A DNA stretch of 64,000 nt from NCBI GenBank assembly GCA_016929495.1, contig JAFGIS010000187.1, forward strand, positions 1 through 64,000. Reading direction: 5' to 3'. The notes beneath the pieces were generated by a model that saw nothing but the letters and a program-made list of their open reading frames with translations, was not told where the DNA came from and did not search any database. This document shows positions 1 through 9,413 of the stretch, one piece after another. The translations under genes were made by a program, and so were the position numbers. Numbering within the stretch: position 1 is the first letter of the stretch; each line of letters opens with the position of its first letter. Origin of the DNA: Polyangiaceae bacterium (GTDB taxonomy: Bacteria; Myxococcota_A; Polyangia; Polyangiales; Polyangiaceae).

Positions 1-444
1 ACCCACGCCGCCCGTGCTCGGAGTGCTGTCGGACCCGCCCGTGCTCGACACGGAACCACCGACGCCGATCCCGGTGCTGCCCCCCGCGGCAGTAGCGCCC
101 CCGGTTGCATTGGGTACGCCGCCAGTCGCGGGAGCGACCGTTCCGGTGTGGCCTCCGGAACCAGACCCCCCGGTGCCTGTCGCCGGCGTCTGCGCGCCAG
201 GCCCGGAGCCGCCGGTCTCAGGCGCGACCGTTCCGGTGTCGCCTCCGGAACCAGACACCACGCCGCCGGTGCCTGTCGCTGGCGTCTGCGCGCCAGGCCC
301 GGAGCCACCGGTACTCACCTTGTCGTCCGCGGCCGAGCCAGGATCTCCTGAACAGGCGGCGACGATGCCCCAAGTGGCGGCAAACACCACGACGGGACCA
401 ATGTACGTACGTCGTTCGTTCGTGTTACGCCGGTGACCTGCCAT
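1..444 (-). CDS. Secreted lipoprotein with Gly/Thr-rich linker, 3' truncated by window edge
   Basis: Reading the minus strand from ATG at 444 gives 148 codons with no stop before the edge, so the ORF track misses it. The N terminus is MAGHRRNTNERR, a hydrophobic stretch (VVVFAATWGIVAAC) and a lipobox-like IVAAC, so export and lipidation are predicted. After that the protein is almost entirely Gly, Thr, Ser, Pro and Ala with a repeated block (TGGSGPGAQTPATGTGG). The same architecture precedes catalytic or propeller domains at 63099, 42236 and 30237 here, so the missing C terminus probably carries the functional domain. Which domain cannot be known from this window. Confidence 0.8.
   Translation of the reverse strand, partial: MAGHRRNTNERRTYIGPVVVFAATWGIVAACSGDPGSAADDKVSTGGSGPGAQTPATGTGGVVSGSGGDTGTVAPETGGSGPGAQTPATGTGGSGSGGHTGTVAPATGGVPNATGGATAAGGSTGIGVGGSVSSTGGSDSTPSTGGVG
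134..312. repeat. Two tandem copies of a 90-base unit in the lipoprotein linker
   Basis: Two near-identical stretches (134-216 and 224-312) each start gcgaccgttccggtgt and run through ccaggcccggagcc with a few substitutions and short insertions. Period is 90 bases, preserving frame, so this is a coding tandem duplication inside the Gly-rich linker, not a CRISPR or mobile element. Confidence 0.8.
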
Positions 445-651
445 GTCGAACCTCCGCAGAACGCGGCGAGCATCCAGGCAGCGGAGGCCTGAAGCTCACG
501 GTGGGGGGCCGGCAGACGCTCAGTGTACCCGTTTCGAGGGGCACTAGGGCAGCAGGCACTTCGCTGCTTGCGCGGATCTCGCGAGTACGGATTTTTCCGT
601 CGGGCCACGACAGAGACCGCATGTGGGACAATGCCGAGCTCCTGTGACCCT

Positions 652-1503
652 TCAGCCAAAAGCGAACATCGACAGCAGGTCCCCGAACTCGGACAGGACC
701 GCGTCAGGGCGTGTTCCCTGGTGGTGGTGACGAGCTGCTTCAGCGCGGCGCACGTCCTCGTCTGTCCAGTGTGTGATCCTCACGAGACATTGCCAATGCA
801 CGGGGTCGTAGACCGTGCCGTAGCGGGCCCACGCCGCGTACGCTCCCATCTCCTTGGCCGCACCGACGTCGCCGACGAGACTGTCCCCGACGTGCAGCAT
901 CCTCTCTGGGGCGACGGCGAAATCACTGGAGATCCACCGAAGCACACTGGGATCGGGCTTGCGCTGGTTGGCCGAGAACGCTCGAACCACGAGGGACGGC
1001 GAACCGCACCGGTCGGGATCGACGCACGCATCACCTGAGCCTGGCAGTGCATACAGCGCCGCAAAGAGGCCGGAGATCCCGAGAGCGTCGAGTCGGAAGC
1101 ACGCGTTGACCATCGTGGCCTCGGTGTAGGCAACGATGGGAACACCCGAGGCGGCGACGCGCGCGAGAGTCTCACGGACGCCGGGGTACAGCCTGAGCGC
1201 GCGCTTGCGGGCGCGGTCGAAGGTGTGGAAGGCCTCGTCGAGGGCGGCCTTCTGCTCCGCAACGGGCAAGTGCCCATGGCACCTGAGAGCAGAGCGTGTC
1301 TCCAGCAGGCCATACGGCGGCTCGGAGTCGTGATGCCGACGGTGCACGTCTCGGAATTCGTCCAGGAGAGACTCCTCGTCCACGTCGAGGAGTCGGCAAG
1401 CGACAGGAACCATCTCGTAGAAGGCCGTCGAGAAGAACGTCACCCAGTCGTACAGAGTATTGTCGAGGTCGGTGACGAGCAGTTCGATGCGAGGCAGGCC
1501 CAT
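652..1503 (-). CDS. HAD-superfamily hydrolase
   Basis: A 283-aa soluble protein. Motif I is DLDNTLYDW near residue 11 with the nucleophile and acid aspartates, and the C-terminal motif IV is HVGDSLVGDVGAAKEMG. The lysine of motif III is probably in ANQRKPDPSVLRW. The layout resembles HAD phosphatases acting on small phosphometabolites such as nucleotidases; the substrate cannot be told. The ORF track extends to 1536, but GGGGAG lies about 9 bases upstream of the ATG at 1503, inside that extension, so I prefer 1503. It is divergent from the EEP lipoprotein gene across 315 bases. Confidence 0.85.
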   Translation of the reverse strand: MGLPRIELLVTDLDNTLYDWVTFFSTAFYEMVPVACRLLDVDEESLLDEFRDVHRRHHDSEPPYGLLETRSALRCHGHLPVAEQKAALDEAFHTFDRARKRALRLYPGVRETLARVAASGVPIVAYTEATMVNACFRLDALGISGLFAALYALPGSGDACVDPDRCGSPSLVVRAFSANQRKPDPSVLRWISSDFAVAPERMLHVGDSLVGDVGAAKEMGAYAAWARYGTVYDPVHWQCLVRITHWTDEDVRRAEAARHHHQGTRPDAVLSEFGDLLSMFAFG

Positions 1504-1818
1504 CGCATGCTTCTCCCCAGATTCGGACAGGCCCATGCCGCGCTTGTACTAAGACGCCGTGCCTTGACTCAAGCCCTGGTTCGAAGCGTCGTTGCGCGCG
1601 CGACGGTCGTGCGGAGCCTGGCCATGAGCAGATGGTCTTCCCGCGCGTCGTTGGGGCTTGCGAGATCACGCAGGAGCGATGGCAGGGCTGAGATTCTGCC
1701 TGTGCCGACCAGCTGTTCGGTCGTCGCCGTGTGTATGGATCGTTGTACGCGCTCCAGCACGGTCCTCCATCCCCTGCGGCTGTGCCTTGACGCGCCTCGA
1801 TGGCATCGGCAAGAGGCA
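1504..1818. other. Intergenic region between divergent genes
   Basis: The gap separates the HAD gene (minus) from the EEP lipoprotein gene (plus). ORFs here are shadows or N-terminal extensions without recognisable protein features. It should hold promoters for both genes, but I see no clear -35/-10 pair. Confidence 0.5.
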
Positions 1819-3015
1819 ATGATGCGCCTTCGAGCTGACATGGCCTTCGCTGTTGTCGGGTCGGCGTCGATGCTGGCCTGTGGCAGCGGCGACGCCCGCT
1901 GGTCCGACACGGCTCCCATGGACGTGACGTTCCTCACGTTCAACACGGCGCTCGGGGTCGGTCTTTCGGAATACCCGGATCAGCGACTGGACGTGATCAC
2001 CGAGGACCTGCCGGAGCTCGAAGCCGATGTGCTGTGTTTGCAGGAAGTATGGCAACCAGAGCAAGTGGAGCAGCTCGCAGCGGCGCTCGAGCAGCAGCTG
2101 CCGTATGCCTACTGGTCCGTCGCACCCTGGCGTGAAGATGCGGCGGGGCCGGCATGCACGGAAGCAGAGATCCATGCGCTCACCGGGTGCTTGATGGACA
2201 ACTGCAGCGACGTCTCGGAAAGCGAACTGCCCCTGTGTGCCGTACGCAGCTGCGCCGGCGAGTTCATGAACGCTTCGCTCGCTTGCCAGCAGTGCATTGT
2301 CGCCAATCAGAGCATCGACGTCGCGAGCGTCATCGCAGCCTGCGCGTTGCCGGAGGGAGTCGCGGCGTACAGAGACCAGAACGGGCTCGTACTGCTGTCC
2401 AGGCTCCCGCTCGAGGACTTGGACTATCGGGTTTTCGACTCGTCGCTGGGGGATCGGGGAGTGCTATTGGCTCGTGTCGATCAGCCGCTGCTGCCGTCTC
2501 TCACGGTACTGTGCACCCACCTTGCTGCCACGCAGCGAGAGGTCCCCTACACGGGCGACTACCAATCGTGGGAGGGTGAGCGAGCTCACCAGATCGATCA
2601 ACTCCTGGCGTACGTCAGGGACAGGCGGGAGGGCGAGCACGCCGTGGCGCTGATGGGCGACATGAACTGCGGCCCCGAGACGGCACGGGCAGCAGCGGCC
2701 GATCCGGCCGCTTTCGACACGCTGACCGCGGCTGGGTTCGCTTCGCCGTACGCACAGGACGACTCCGCGGCCTGCACGTTCTGCCTGGACAACCCGCTGG
2801 TAGGAGCCGCGGAGGGCGCGGACTCCAACCTCGCCTCCACGACGGGTGCGATCCTCGACCATGTGATGCTGTCGGGGCTGCCCGACAAGGTCGACGTTTC
2901 TTCCCGGCGCGTCCTGGATGATCGTATCGAGATCGAAGTAGACGGTGAGACCGTGGAAACGTCGCGTTCGGACCACTATGGCGTCCTGGTGACCGTGGAG
3001 GGACCGAAGCCCTGA
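1819..3015 (+). CDS. Endonuclease/exonuclease/phosphatase-family lipoprotein with Cys-rich insertion
   Basis: About 398 aa. The track ORF starts at 1225, but ATGATG at 1819 has AAGAGG just upstream and opens a lipoprotein signal ending SMLAC. EEP-fold motifs are present in order: FLTFNTALG (Asn), LCLQEVW (catalytic Glu), LMGDMNCG and RSDHYGVLV (Asp-His). The family includes DNase I-like nucleases and neutral sphingomyelinases; secretion and the Glu/Asp/His set fit a phosphodiesterase acting on lipid or nucleic acid outside the cytoplasm. Between residues about 122 and 184 sits an insertion with many cysteines (LTGCLMDNCS, LPLCAVRSCAG, ACQQCIVAN), probably disulphide-linked. Substrate unknown. 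Confidence 0.85.
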   Translation: MMRLRADMAFAVVGSASMLACGSGDARWSDTAPMDVTFLTFNTALGVGLSEYPDQRLDVITEDLPELEADVLCLQEVWQPEQVEQLAAALEQQLPYAYWSVAPWREDAAGPACTEAEIHALTGCLMDNCSDVSESELPLCAVRSCAGEFMNASLACQQCIVANQSIDVASVIAACALPEGVAAYRDQNGLVLLSRLPLEDLDYRVFDSSLGDRGVLLARVDQPLLPSLTVLCTHLAATQREVPYTGDYQSWEGERAHQIDQLLAYVRDRREGEHAVALMGDMNCGPETARAAAADPAAFDTLTAAGFASPYAQDDSAACTFCLDNPLVGAAEGADSNLASTTGAILDHVMLSGLPDKVDVSSRRVLDDRIEIEVDGETVETSRSDHYGVLVTVEGPKP

Positions 3016-3051
3016 ACGACCCCGAGCAGCCGCAGTCGTTTCGAGTGGGGT

Positions 3052-3495
3052 CTACCCGTACGGATACATGCCCCGCTTCACGCCCTCGAGATGGTCGAGC
3101 AGCGTGTTGTGCTTTTCCTCGTCGATCAACAGGTAGTTCAGCAAGTACTCTTGGACGACCATGTGCTTGCCCTTCACTGCCGCCAAGGCTTCCTTGGCGA
3201 GTTCGACCGTTTTGCGCTCGAGCGCAAGGTGCTCCTCGACGAGGCCCCAGACCTCGGCGACTTCTTCGGGGGTCAACGAGACGGCCTCGTTGGGAACGGA
3301 CAGTGAGTCGGCGATCATGCCCTGCACCCGATGATGCACCATGGAGTCGCGCTGGATGATCTCCATGACGAGACGGACGACGGGGTTCTTGGTCTTTTCG
3401 AGGACTCTGCCGGTCGACGCGACGGCGGCATTCTCGACCTTCTGCCAGCGCTGCATGTTCGAGACGATGGATTCCTGAAGCTCCTTGGTAGTCAT
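3052..3495 (-). CDS. Ferritin-like (four-helix) protein
   Basis: A 147-aa all-helical protein with no signal peptide. It has spaced acidic/His motifs typical of diiron four-helix bundles: EIIQRDSMVHH, EEHLALERK and IDEEKHNTLLDHLE. The length fits a rubrerythrin/ferritin-like domain without a rubredoxin tail, since no CxxC pairs occur. It could bind iron or act in oxidative stress, but related families have other roles. AGGAG lies six bases before the start codon. The gene is convergent with the EEP lipoprotein gene (36-base gap). Confidence 0.65.
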   Translation of the reverse strand: MTTKELQESIVSNMQRWQKVENAAVASTGRVLEKTKNPVVRLVMEIIQRDSMVHHRVQGMIADSLSVPNEAVSLTPEEVAEVWGLVEEHLALERKTVELAKEALAAVKGKHMVVQEYLLNYLLIDEEKHNTLLDHLEGVKRGMYPYG

Positions 3496-3825
3496 GGTGT
3501 GCTCCTCGTGACCCCCTGGTCACTTGTGTTGACGGCGGAGTCCGGGTCACCCGGCGCCGGGTTTGAGTATGGCGCCATGAAGCATTCGTGGCGCTCAGAT
3601 TCGGTGCGTCGGCGATTGGGCGCCGCCCAGATCGTGTGCCTTCCGGCTAGCCAGCACTCGACGTTCGTGCGAGGGACACATGGTGGCACGGGCCATTCCG
3701 TGCGCCTTCGGCAGTGGCTGGTGCTCTGCCCAGAACTGGGCGACGGGCGCGTCCCGCGAGCCGAGAACCCTGGGACCGACCGGACTGAACTGCCCGGTCA
3801 GTAGCGATGCCGGCGAGCCCGACCC
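3496..3825. other. Intergenic region, no gene recognised
   Basis: It contains the upstream region of the ferritin-like gene and the downstream end of the M28 operon. Small ORFs here (for example 3492-3689 minus) have no recognisable features. I see no strong hairpin followed by T residues. Confidence 0.5.
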
Positions 3826-6186
3826 CTACAGCACCACGACCCGACTCACCAAGGTCACGTCACTGATCGTCCAGAACCCCGTTGTTCCGACTTCCGGCGG
3901 ACGCGCCGACAGAATGTCGGTCGCAGCTGCCGGAAGCGAGTCGATTTCCTCGAGCAGTCGCATGCGCGCCGGACGCGGCCCCGCAACTCTCAGCGTGAGC
4001 TCCAGAGGCTCTTCGGCCATTGCACAATAGGTAAGGTGGTAGCCTCGCGGTGAGCGATCGCCGGTGAGCAGCTTGAAACCGCGCTCGTCGACGTCGGCGG
4101 AGAAACGCACGAGCCTCGGCACCGGCTTGGCGTTGACCGCGACGTCTTCGACCTCGGGCCCCGCGGTCTGCCAGAGCTCCATGCAGCGTGCCCCTGACCT
4201 CGACCGATACCGCAACTCCATCGTTCGGCTCTGGTTGTCGGCGCGGACGGTTCGCACGCGTAGCTCCGGGGCGGGCAGCGGTATCAATTCGGCTCGGGCC
4301 CAGCGCAGTGGTCGAGGGTCACGGCGGAACGCCAGCTGGGGTTCTGCCTCGGCCTGAGGGGGAATGAGTCTCGCCACCCAGGGATCGCTCGCCGAGTCGT
4401 AGGTGAAGTACCGAGCCGAAAGCGCCGTAGCGTCCTCGGCGTACACGATCGAGTTCGTGCGCGTGGTCGGTCCTCGCAGGGTGTCCCATGCGATGAGGGA
4501 GGCCACCAGGAGGACTCCGCTGACCACCAGCGCGGCTCCGGCTCCTCGGCGCCAAGGCGATGGCTCAGGGCCGAACGATGGCAGCACAGCGGCGGCGTGG
4601 CTGGTGCCGATCGCCACGGGAAAGAGCAGCATGCTCGGACCGGCGAGCTTGAGCGCCGAGACCACCACCGGCGTCAGGAAGTAGGCTGCGGCGGCTATCG
4701 ATGCGGTGATGGCCCAGAATGCGACACTCCGAGAACGCTCCGCGAGTCGCGTCTCGATGCCCCAGGCGAGGAGCGCGGGAGCGAGCGGCCATTGCCACGA
4801 AGCGCTCGCAGCGGGAGCCAACCAGCCGAGCACAGCGGCGATGATCGCCGCGATGAGCATCCCGCCGAGCGCCACCTCCCGCGCCGAGCGTGTGGCGAGG
4901 GCACGCGCGGTCCAGGAGAGATACACGCCGGCGAGTATCAACAGGCTGCCCAGCCCGAACCACGGCGACCGCTCGACCGAGCAGAAGAGGTCGACGAGCG
5001 CCAGGGAACCAATGGCCACGGCTGTGGGGATCAACAGCGCGAACACGACCACCCCGGCCTGGATCCAGAGGCCGCCGAGCAGGCCACGCCCGCTGATCCG
5101 CCGAGCCCGCCGGGCCCCCACTGCGATCGCGATCCAGCCGGCCAGGCACAACGATCCGAACGCTGCCGCCCAGCCCGGCGCGTAGACGACGAGCCAGCGT
5201 CCCCCGATGTCGAAGTAGACGGCATCCGGCCGAGGCTCCGGTAGTCGCGCCTGGTCGGCGAAGTACCGGACCAGGCCGAGCGTGTGCGGCCCGACGTCGG
5301 CCACGGTCGCCAGAGCGAGATGCTGCGGCGTGTCCGTGTAGCGGTGGTAGTGCTCCATTCCCTCGGCAAAGGCAAACCCCAGCACCTGGCGACCCGCCTG
5401 CTGGTATTCGGACGCGTTGCTGCCATTGGGCAGGAGGCGCGACAGAGTCGAGAAGAGCGAGTTCGCATGAGCCGATGTGGCAGCCCTGCCGAACGCGCGC
5501 ACGAGCCCTCCGTTGTGCGGCGATGTTTCGTACATCAGCACGGGGCCGCGTGTGCCGCGAGCCTCGTAGTTGAGCACCAGCCGTACGCGTGCGGCCGCTG
5601 GGTGCTCACGGATGAAGGCTCGCGCGCCGAATAGCCCGAGCTCCTCGGCGTCCGAGAACAAGAGGAACACGTCGCGACGCAGGCGTGGGGCCGAGGCGAG
5701 GACCCGGGCCGTCTCGAGCAGGGCGGCCACCCATACGCCGTCGTCGCTCGCTCCCGGACTCGTCGGCGCGCTGTCGTAGTGCGCATCCAGGAGCACGGCG
5801 CCCAGAGTCGGATCGCGTCCGGCAATACGCGCAACGACGTTGTGAACGGTCACTCCCGCGGTCTGGCCGAATCGGTGAGTGGCCAGCGTCGAGCGCTGCT
5901 CGGTCACCTCGACACCGAGCCGTCCGAGCTCGCGCAGGATGTACTGGCGCACCGCCCGGTGCGCGGGCGAGCCCACCGGATGCGGCTCTTGGGCGATGAC
6001 CTTGAGATGCGCGAGCACGCGCTGGGTAGAGAACCCTTCGACCCGGCCGGTTCCTGCCGGTGCGGTGCGGGGCAGCCACAGGCTCAGAGTCGCCCCCAGC
6101 GCCAGGGCGAGCGGGCCTGCCCAGAATGGGCGAGTGTGGACGCGAGGAGCCATTGGACGGTTCTGTTCGTACCAGCAACGGCTCAC
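3826..6186 (-). CDS. M28-family metallopeptidase with polytopic membrane domain
   Basis: A 786-aa protein: an N-terminal hydrophobic anchor, an M28 (aminopeptidase Y-like) domain to about residue 310, about nine hydrophobic segments from 335 to 580, and a C-terminal soluble domain. Likely zinc ligands are in LDAHYDSAPTSPGASDDG (His, Asp), SDAEELGLFGARAF (Glu-Glu), NYEARGTRG and the late His of RYTDTPQHLA. The plan resembles ERMP1/FXNA-type enzymes, with catalysis on the extracytoplasmic side. The first codon is GTG at 6186, overlapping the upstream kinase stop as GTGA, which suggests coupled translation. An internal ATG at 6153 is an alternative start. Confidence 0.85.
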   Translation of the reverse strand: MSRCWYEQNRPMAPRVHTRPFWAGPLALALGATLSLWLPRTAPAGTGRVEGFSTQRVLAHLKVIAQEPHPVGSPAHRAVRQYILRELGRLGVEVTEQRSTLATHRFGQTAGVTVHNVVARIAGRDPTLGAVLLDAHYDSAPTSPGASDDGVWVAALLETARVLASAPRLRRDVFLLFSDAEELGLFGARAFIREHPAAARVRLVLNYEARGTRGPVLMYETSPHNGGLVRAFGRAATSAHANSLFSTLSRLLPNGSNASEYQQAGRQVLGFAFAEGMEHYHRYTDTPQHLALATVADVGPHTLGLVRYFADQARLPEPRPDAVYFDIGGRWLVVYAPGWAAAFGSLCLAGWIAIAVGARRARRISGRGLLGGLWIQAGVVVFALLIPTAVAIGSLALVDLFCSVERSPWFGLGSLLILAGVYLSWTARALATRSAREVALGGMLIAAIIAAVLGWLAPAASASWQWPLAPALLAWGIETRLAERSRSVAFWAITASIAAAAYFLTPVVVSALKLAGPSMLLFPVAIGTSHAAAVLPSFGPEPSPWRRGAGAALVVSGVLLVASLIAWDTLRGPTTRTNSIVYAEDATALSARYFTYDSASDPWVARLIPPQAEAEPQLAFRRDPRPLRWARAELIPLPAPELRVRTVRADNQSRTMELRYRSRSGARCMELWQTAGPEVEDVAVNAKPVPRLVRFSADVDERGFKLLTGDRSPRGYHLTYCAMAEEPLELTLRVAGPRPARMRLLEEIDSLPAAATDILSARPPEVGTTGFWTISDVTLVSRVVVL

Positions 6187-7724
6187 GACGCGTTGCCGAA
6201 CGCCGCCTGCACCGACGTTGTGGGCAGCATCACGCTCATGGTGGTACCGATCCCCGGCTTGCTCGACGCGCGGATGTCTCCGCCGTGCTTGCGCACGATG
6301 CCTCGCGACACAGAGAGCCCGAGCCCCGTCCCGGCACCCGTGGGCTTGGTCGTGAAGAACGGATCGAACACGGCATCGAGCAAGTGCTCCGGAATCCCGC
6401 AGCCGCTGTCCGTCACGTCGACCACCACGTGCCCGGGCTCCCGAATGCCGCTGCCGCTCACGTGAATGCGACCCCCCTTGTCCATCGCGTCGAGCGCGTT
6501 GAGGAACAAGTTGAGGAACACCTGGCTCAGTAGATCACGGTCCCCGTGCACCGGCGGCAGCGAGGCCGGCAAGTCGACTTGCACGGTGCAGCCGTGGAAC
6601 TTGATCTGGTTCGCCGCGAGGGCCGTGACGTCTCGTATCAACGAGGGCAAGTCCAACGGCTCCATGTGCGTCCCGCTCTGTCGCGTGAAATCGAGCAGAT
6701 TGCGCACGATTCCCTGGGAGCGCTCGGCCTGGCTCACCAGATCCTCCAGCATCTCGGACCGCTCGGCGTCGTCCAGCTTCGGGTAGAACTGACGCAAGGT
6801 CGTCGTTGTGAGCAGGATGTTGTTCAGAGGGTTGTTGAGCTCGTGCGCGATACCCGCGGTCAGCGTACCGACTGCGCGCAGCTTCTGCGATTCCACGATG
6901 ATTTGGTAACGGCGGTCGAGCTCGTGGATCATGTGGTTGATGCCGAGCGAGAGCTCTGTGAATTCGTCCCGGTACCTGCGCGCCGGCATGATGGGCGACA
7001 GGTCGCCCCCGGCGATGCGTTGTGTGGCATGGACCAGCCTTCCAAGCGGGCCGACGGTCTGGCGCACGAGGAAGCTCGCCACAAGAACGCTCAAGCCCAA
7101 CATCGCGGCCAGGAAGATCAACGGTACCTCTTTGGCGAACGCCAACCGGGCTTCGACGAAACTGCGTTCACTCGCCGCGAGCTTCAGGACCGACGAGGTC
7201 GTTCGGGCACCCTGCTTGCGCAGACGGGCCGCCAGCTCGCTCCGGCCCCCAGCGCCTGGGGGTGCCTTCGCGCCGTGCTGGGCGCTCGCGAGTGCGGTCA
7301 ACGTCTCCTCGTAGCTATCGAGCTGGCTCGAGAGAAACACCAGGCTCTTGGTGCTGAGCACCGGATCGGAGCCGCCCTCCTCGAGCCGCGCGGACAGAAG
7401 CTCGTGCGCGTTGCGCGCGTGCTCCACCGCGTCGGCGAGGTTCGTGCCGTACAGGAAGTAGTTCTTCTCGAAGCGCCTCGCCTGCTGCACTTCGATCGCG
7501 ATGCGATCGATCAAGACCAGGAGCTGCATCTTGCTCTGGATCGAGGACAGGAGCAGCCACGAGCCCACGGCCGTTCCGGCGCTGAGCAATAGCAGCAACA
7601 GAAAACCGAGCATGATGCGAGCCCGGATGCTGAAGCTCGGGCGTTGCTGTAGCGCCTTCTCAGCGACGATTTCCAGCGGCTCGTCGCGGGGTGTCTCAGC
7701 AGCAGTCACGGTTGTCGGCTTCAC
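6183..7724 (-). CDS. Membrane sensor histidine kinase (HAMP, HisKA, HATPase)
   Basis: 513 aa. TM1 is near residues 38-62 (IMLGFLLLLLLSAGTAVGSW). A roughly 140-residue periplasmic helical sensor follows, then TM2 (VPLIFLAAMLGLSVLVASFLV), a HAMP linker, the H-box GIAHELNNPLNNILL with the phospho-accepting His, and an HATPase domain with N-box FLNLFLNALDAMD, DSGCGIP and GTGLGLSVSRGIV. All key residues are intact. The four-helix-type sensor has no recognisable ligand-binding motif. It lies 109 bases after a single-domain response regulator on the same strand, its likely partner, and overlaps the M28 peptidase gene. Confidence 0.92.
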   Translation of the reverse strand: MKPTTVTAAETPRDEPLEIVAEKALQQRPSFSIRARIMLGFLLLLLLSAGTAVGSWLLLSSIQSKMQLLVLIDRIAIEVQQARRFEKNYFLYGTNLADAVEHARNAHELLSARLEEGGSDPVLSTKSLVFLSSQLDSYEETLTALASAQHGAKAPPGAGGRSELAARLRKQGARTTSSVLKLAASERSFVEARLAFAKEVPLIFLAAMLGLSVLVASFLVRQTVGPLGRLVHATQRIAGGDLSPIMPARRYRDEFTELSLGINHMIHELDRRYQIIVESQKLRAVGTLTAGIAHELNNPLNNILLTTTTLRQFYPKLDDAERSEMLEDLVSQAERSQGIVRNLLDFTRQSGTHMEPLDLPSLIRDVTALAANQIKFHGCTVQVDLPASLPPVHGDRDLLSQVFLNLFLNALDAMDKGGRIHVSGSGIREPGHVVVDVTDSGCGIPEHLLDAVFDPFFTTKPTGAGTGLGLSVSRGIVRKHGGDIRASSKPGIGTTMSVMLPTTSVQAAFGNAS

Positions 7725-7833
7725 GGCTCGGCCGACCTTCGCGAGGTCCTCGAGCGCGGCCGCCGGACTACCAGGGATCGGGGCGGGCAGAGTATCGAGT
7801 TCGCGGCGTCGGTTCGGTCAGTCCGCATTGGAC

Positions 7834-8226
7834 TCAGCCTGCATCGCTCGATGCTTCGAGAGCACGGGCGGCCCGCGAGATCGTGTCGAGCAGCTCACTG
7901 ACCTTGAACGGCTTGGCCAGGAAATCGAAAACGCCTTTGGCCATGGCTTCGCGTGCGACTTCAATCGTGGCATAGGCCGTGATCAAGACGACCTTGGTGC
8001 GGGGGCAGCGCTGGAGCGTCTCTTCCAAGACCTGCATCCCGTCCACGTCCTTCATTCGGACGTCAGTCACGACGATGTCGAAACACTTCTCCTGGATCCT
8101 TGCCAGTGCGAGCTTCGGATCAACGAACGTTTCGACCTGGTAGCCGCTCAGCTCGAGAGCGACCAACAGCCGTTTTCCGACGATCGCCTCGTCGTCGATC
8201 ACCATGATCTGAATAGGCTGGCTCAT
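7834..8226 (-). CDS. Single-domain response regulator
   Basis: 130 aa, only a receiver domain: acidic pocket VIDDEAIV, phospho-accepting Asp in VTDVRMKDVDG, switch Thr in LITAYAT and conserved Lys in AKPFKV. There is no output domain, so it probably signals by protein contact, as CheY-like or Spo0F-like proteins do. The track ORF (419 aa) is a read-through of a shadow frame. The true ATG at 8226 overlaps the upstream permease stop by four bases (ATGA), indicating coupling, and the kinase gene follows. Confidence 0.92.
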   Translation of the reverse strand: MSQPIQIMVIDDEAIVGKRLLVALELSGYQVETFVDPKLALARIQEKCFDIVVTDVRMKDVDGMQVLEETLQRCPRTKVVLITAYATIEVAREAMAKGVFDFLAKPFKVSELLDTISRAARALEASSDAG

Positions 8227-9392
8227 GTCTTCAACCGGACCTCCGCACGGTTCAGATCGAGCTGGTGAGGCGCGTGACTCCCCTGGGCGGGAACGGGGTG
8301 CAGCATCTGCAGACTGGCCTGCACCTGCAACCGCTGCCGGTGTGCCTTGGAGACGAGGAACAGCACCATCACGAGGCCGAGTATGCCGCTGGCGAATAGG
8401 AGAGCCTTGCTGACGGCGTTCAGCATGGCGTTGTACCGCGCATCGAAGCTCAGCACGCCGAGATCGTTCAAGTACACCGGGATCGCTGCAAGCCGGCTCA
8501 CTACGCAGACGATGATCACCCCGCCCGTCGCCAGTCGGATCATGATTTCCTTGACGACCTTCGTGCCATAGGCGCCGAGAATCACCCCGATCAGCGATCC
8601 GCCATAGAGCAAGAGCGTGAGCCGGATATCCACGTGCCCCTGCCAACCGTAGCTCAAGGCGCCGAAGCCGCCCATGTAGACGGCCAGGTACAGCTCCGTG
8701 CCCGCTGCTACGGCCGTCGGCACCCCGAACAGATAGATCATGGCTGGAACGCCGAGGAAACCGCCCACACCGATGGTGCCTGCCATGAACCCGACGGCCA
8801 AGCCGACCACGAGAATGAGCCACAGCGAGATTCGGGTCTCCGAGACCTTGAAGTAGATCATCGGCGGCACGTTCAGCTTGGACAGGAAGCTCGCCAAGCG
8901 TCCCGGTCCAGCGGGTCCGTTGACCTTGCCATTGCCGCCCTGACGCAATGTGCGCAGCACGTCGCGGAGCATCGACACGGACACGAAGCTGAGAGACGTC
9001 ACGAACACGACGCTGATATACAGGTCGCCCGCTGCGCTCGAAGAGCCTGCCCCTTGGCCGTCGGCCTTGCTGAATAGCAGTCCGTTGATCCACACGGCCA
9101 GGCGGATGCCGATGAAGCTCGTCGCGAGCATGAACAAGGCGAGCCGACGGTCCACGTGCCCTAGCTCCTTGTGGCGACGGGAGCCGACGAGCGCTTTGCC
9201 GAATTTGTGCGTGATGTTGCTCCCCACCGCGATGACGCCGGGAACGCCCAGGTTCATCATGCCCGGTGTCATGAAGAACGCGCCGCCGCTACCGATGAAG
9301 CCCGAGAGGACACCGCCAATGAACCCGAGGGTAATGACCTGCAGGGCGATCGAAAGGTCGAGATGAATGAATCCCGCGAATCCGGGCATCAT
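8223..9392 (-). CDS. TauE/SafE-family membrane permease
   Basis: 389 aa with about nine hydrophobic segments. It carries the characteristic repeated motif GFIGGVLSGFIGSGGAFF near the N terminus and AGTIGVGGFLGVPAMIYL in the second half. The family exports sulfite, sulfoacetate or related organic anions, but the substrate cannot be assigned by sequence. A polar loop of about 50 residues (SKADGQGAGSS..., then LRQGGNGKVNGP) and a cytoplasmic tail are longer than in minimal members. It sits 21 bases after the NMP-kinase-like gene and overlaps the response regulator gene, so transport may be tied to that signalling pair. Confidence 0.88.
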   Translation of the reverse strand: MMPGFAGFIHLDLSIALQVITLGFIGGVLSGFIGSGGAFFMTPGMMNLGVPGVIAVGSNITHKFGKALVGSRRHKELGHVDRRLALFMLATSFIGIRLAVWINGLLFSKADGQGAGSSSAAGDLYISVVFVTSLSFVSVSMLRDVLRTLRQGGNGKVNGPAGPGRLASFLSKLNVPPMIYFKVSETRISLWLILVVGLAVGFMAGTIGVGGFLGVPAMIYLFGVPTAVAAGTELYLAVYMGGFGALSYGWQGHVDIRLTLLLYGGSLIGVILGAYGTKVVKEIMIRLATGGVIIVCVVSRLAAIPVYLNDLGVLSFDARYNAMLNAVSKALLFASGILGLVMVLFLVSKAHRQRLQVQASLQMLHPVPAQGSHAPHQLDLNRAEVRLKT

Positions 9393-9413
9393 GGCCTCAC
9401 TCTTGGGGGGGCG

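Noticed and set aside
1225-1818. 198-residue N-terminal extension of the EEP lipoprotein
   Set aside because: The lipoprotein signal and ribosome-binding site sit at 1819, and the extension overlaps the HAD gene in antisense.
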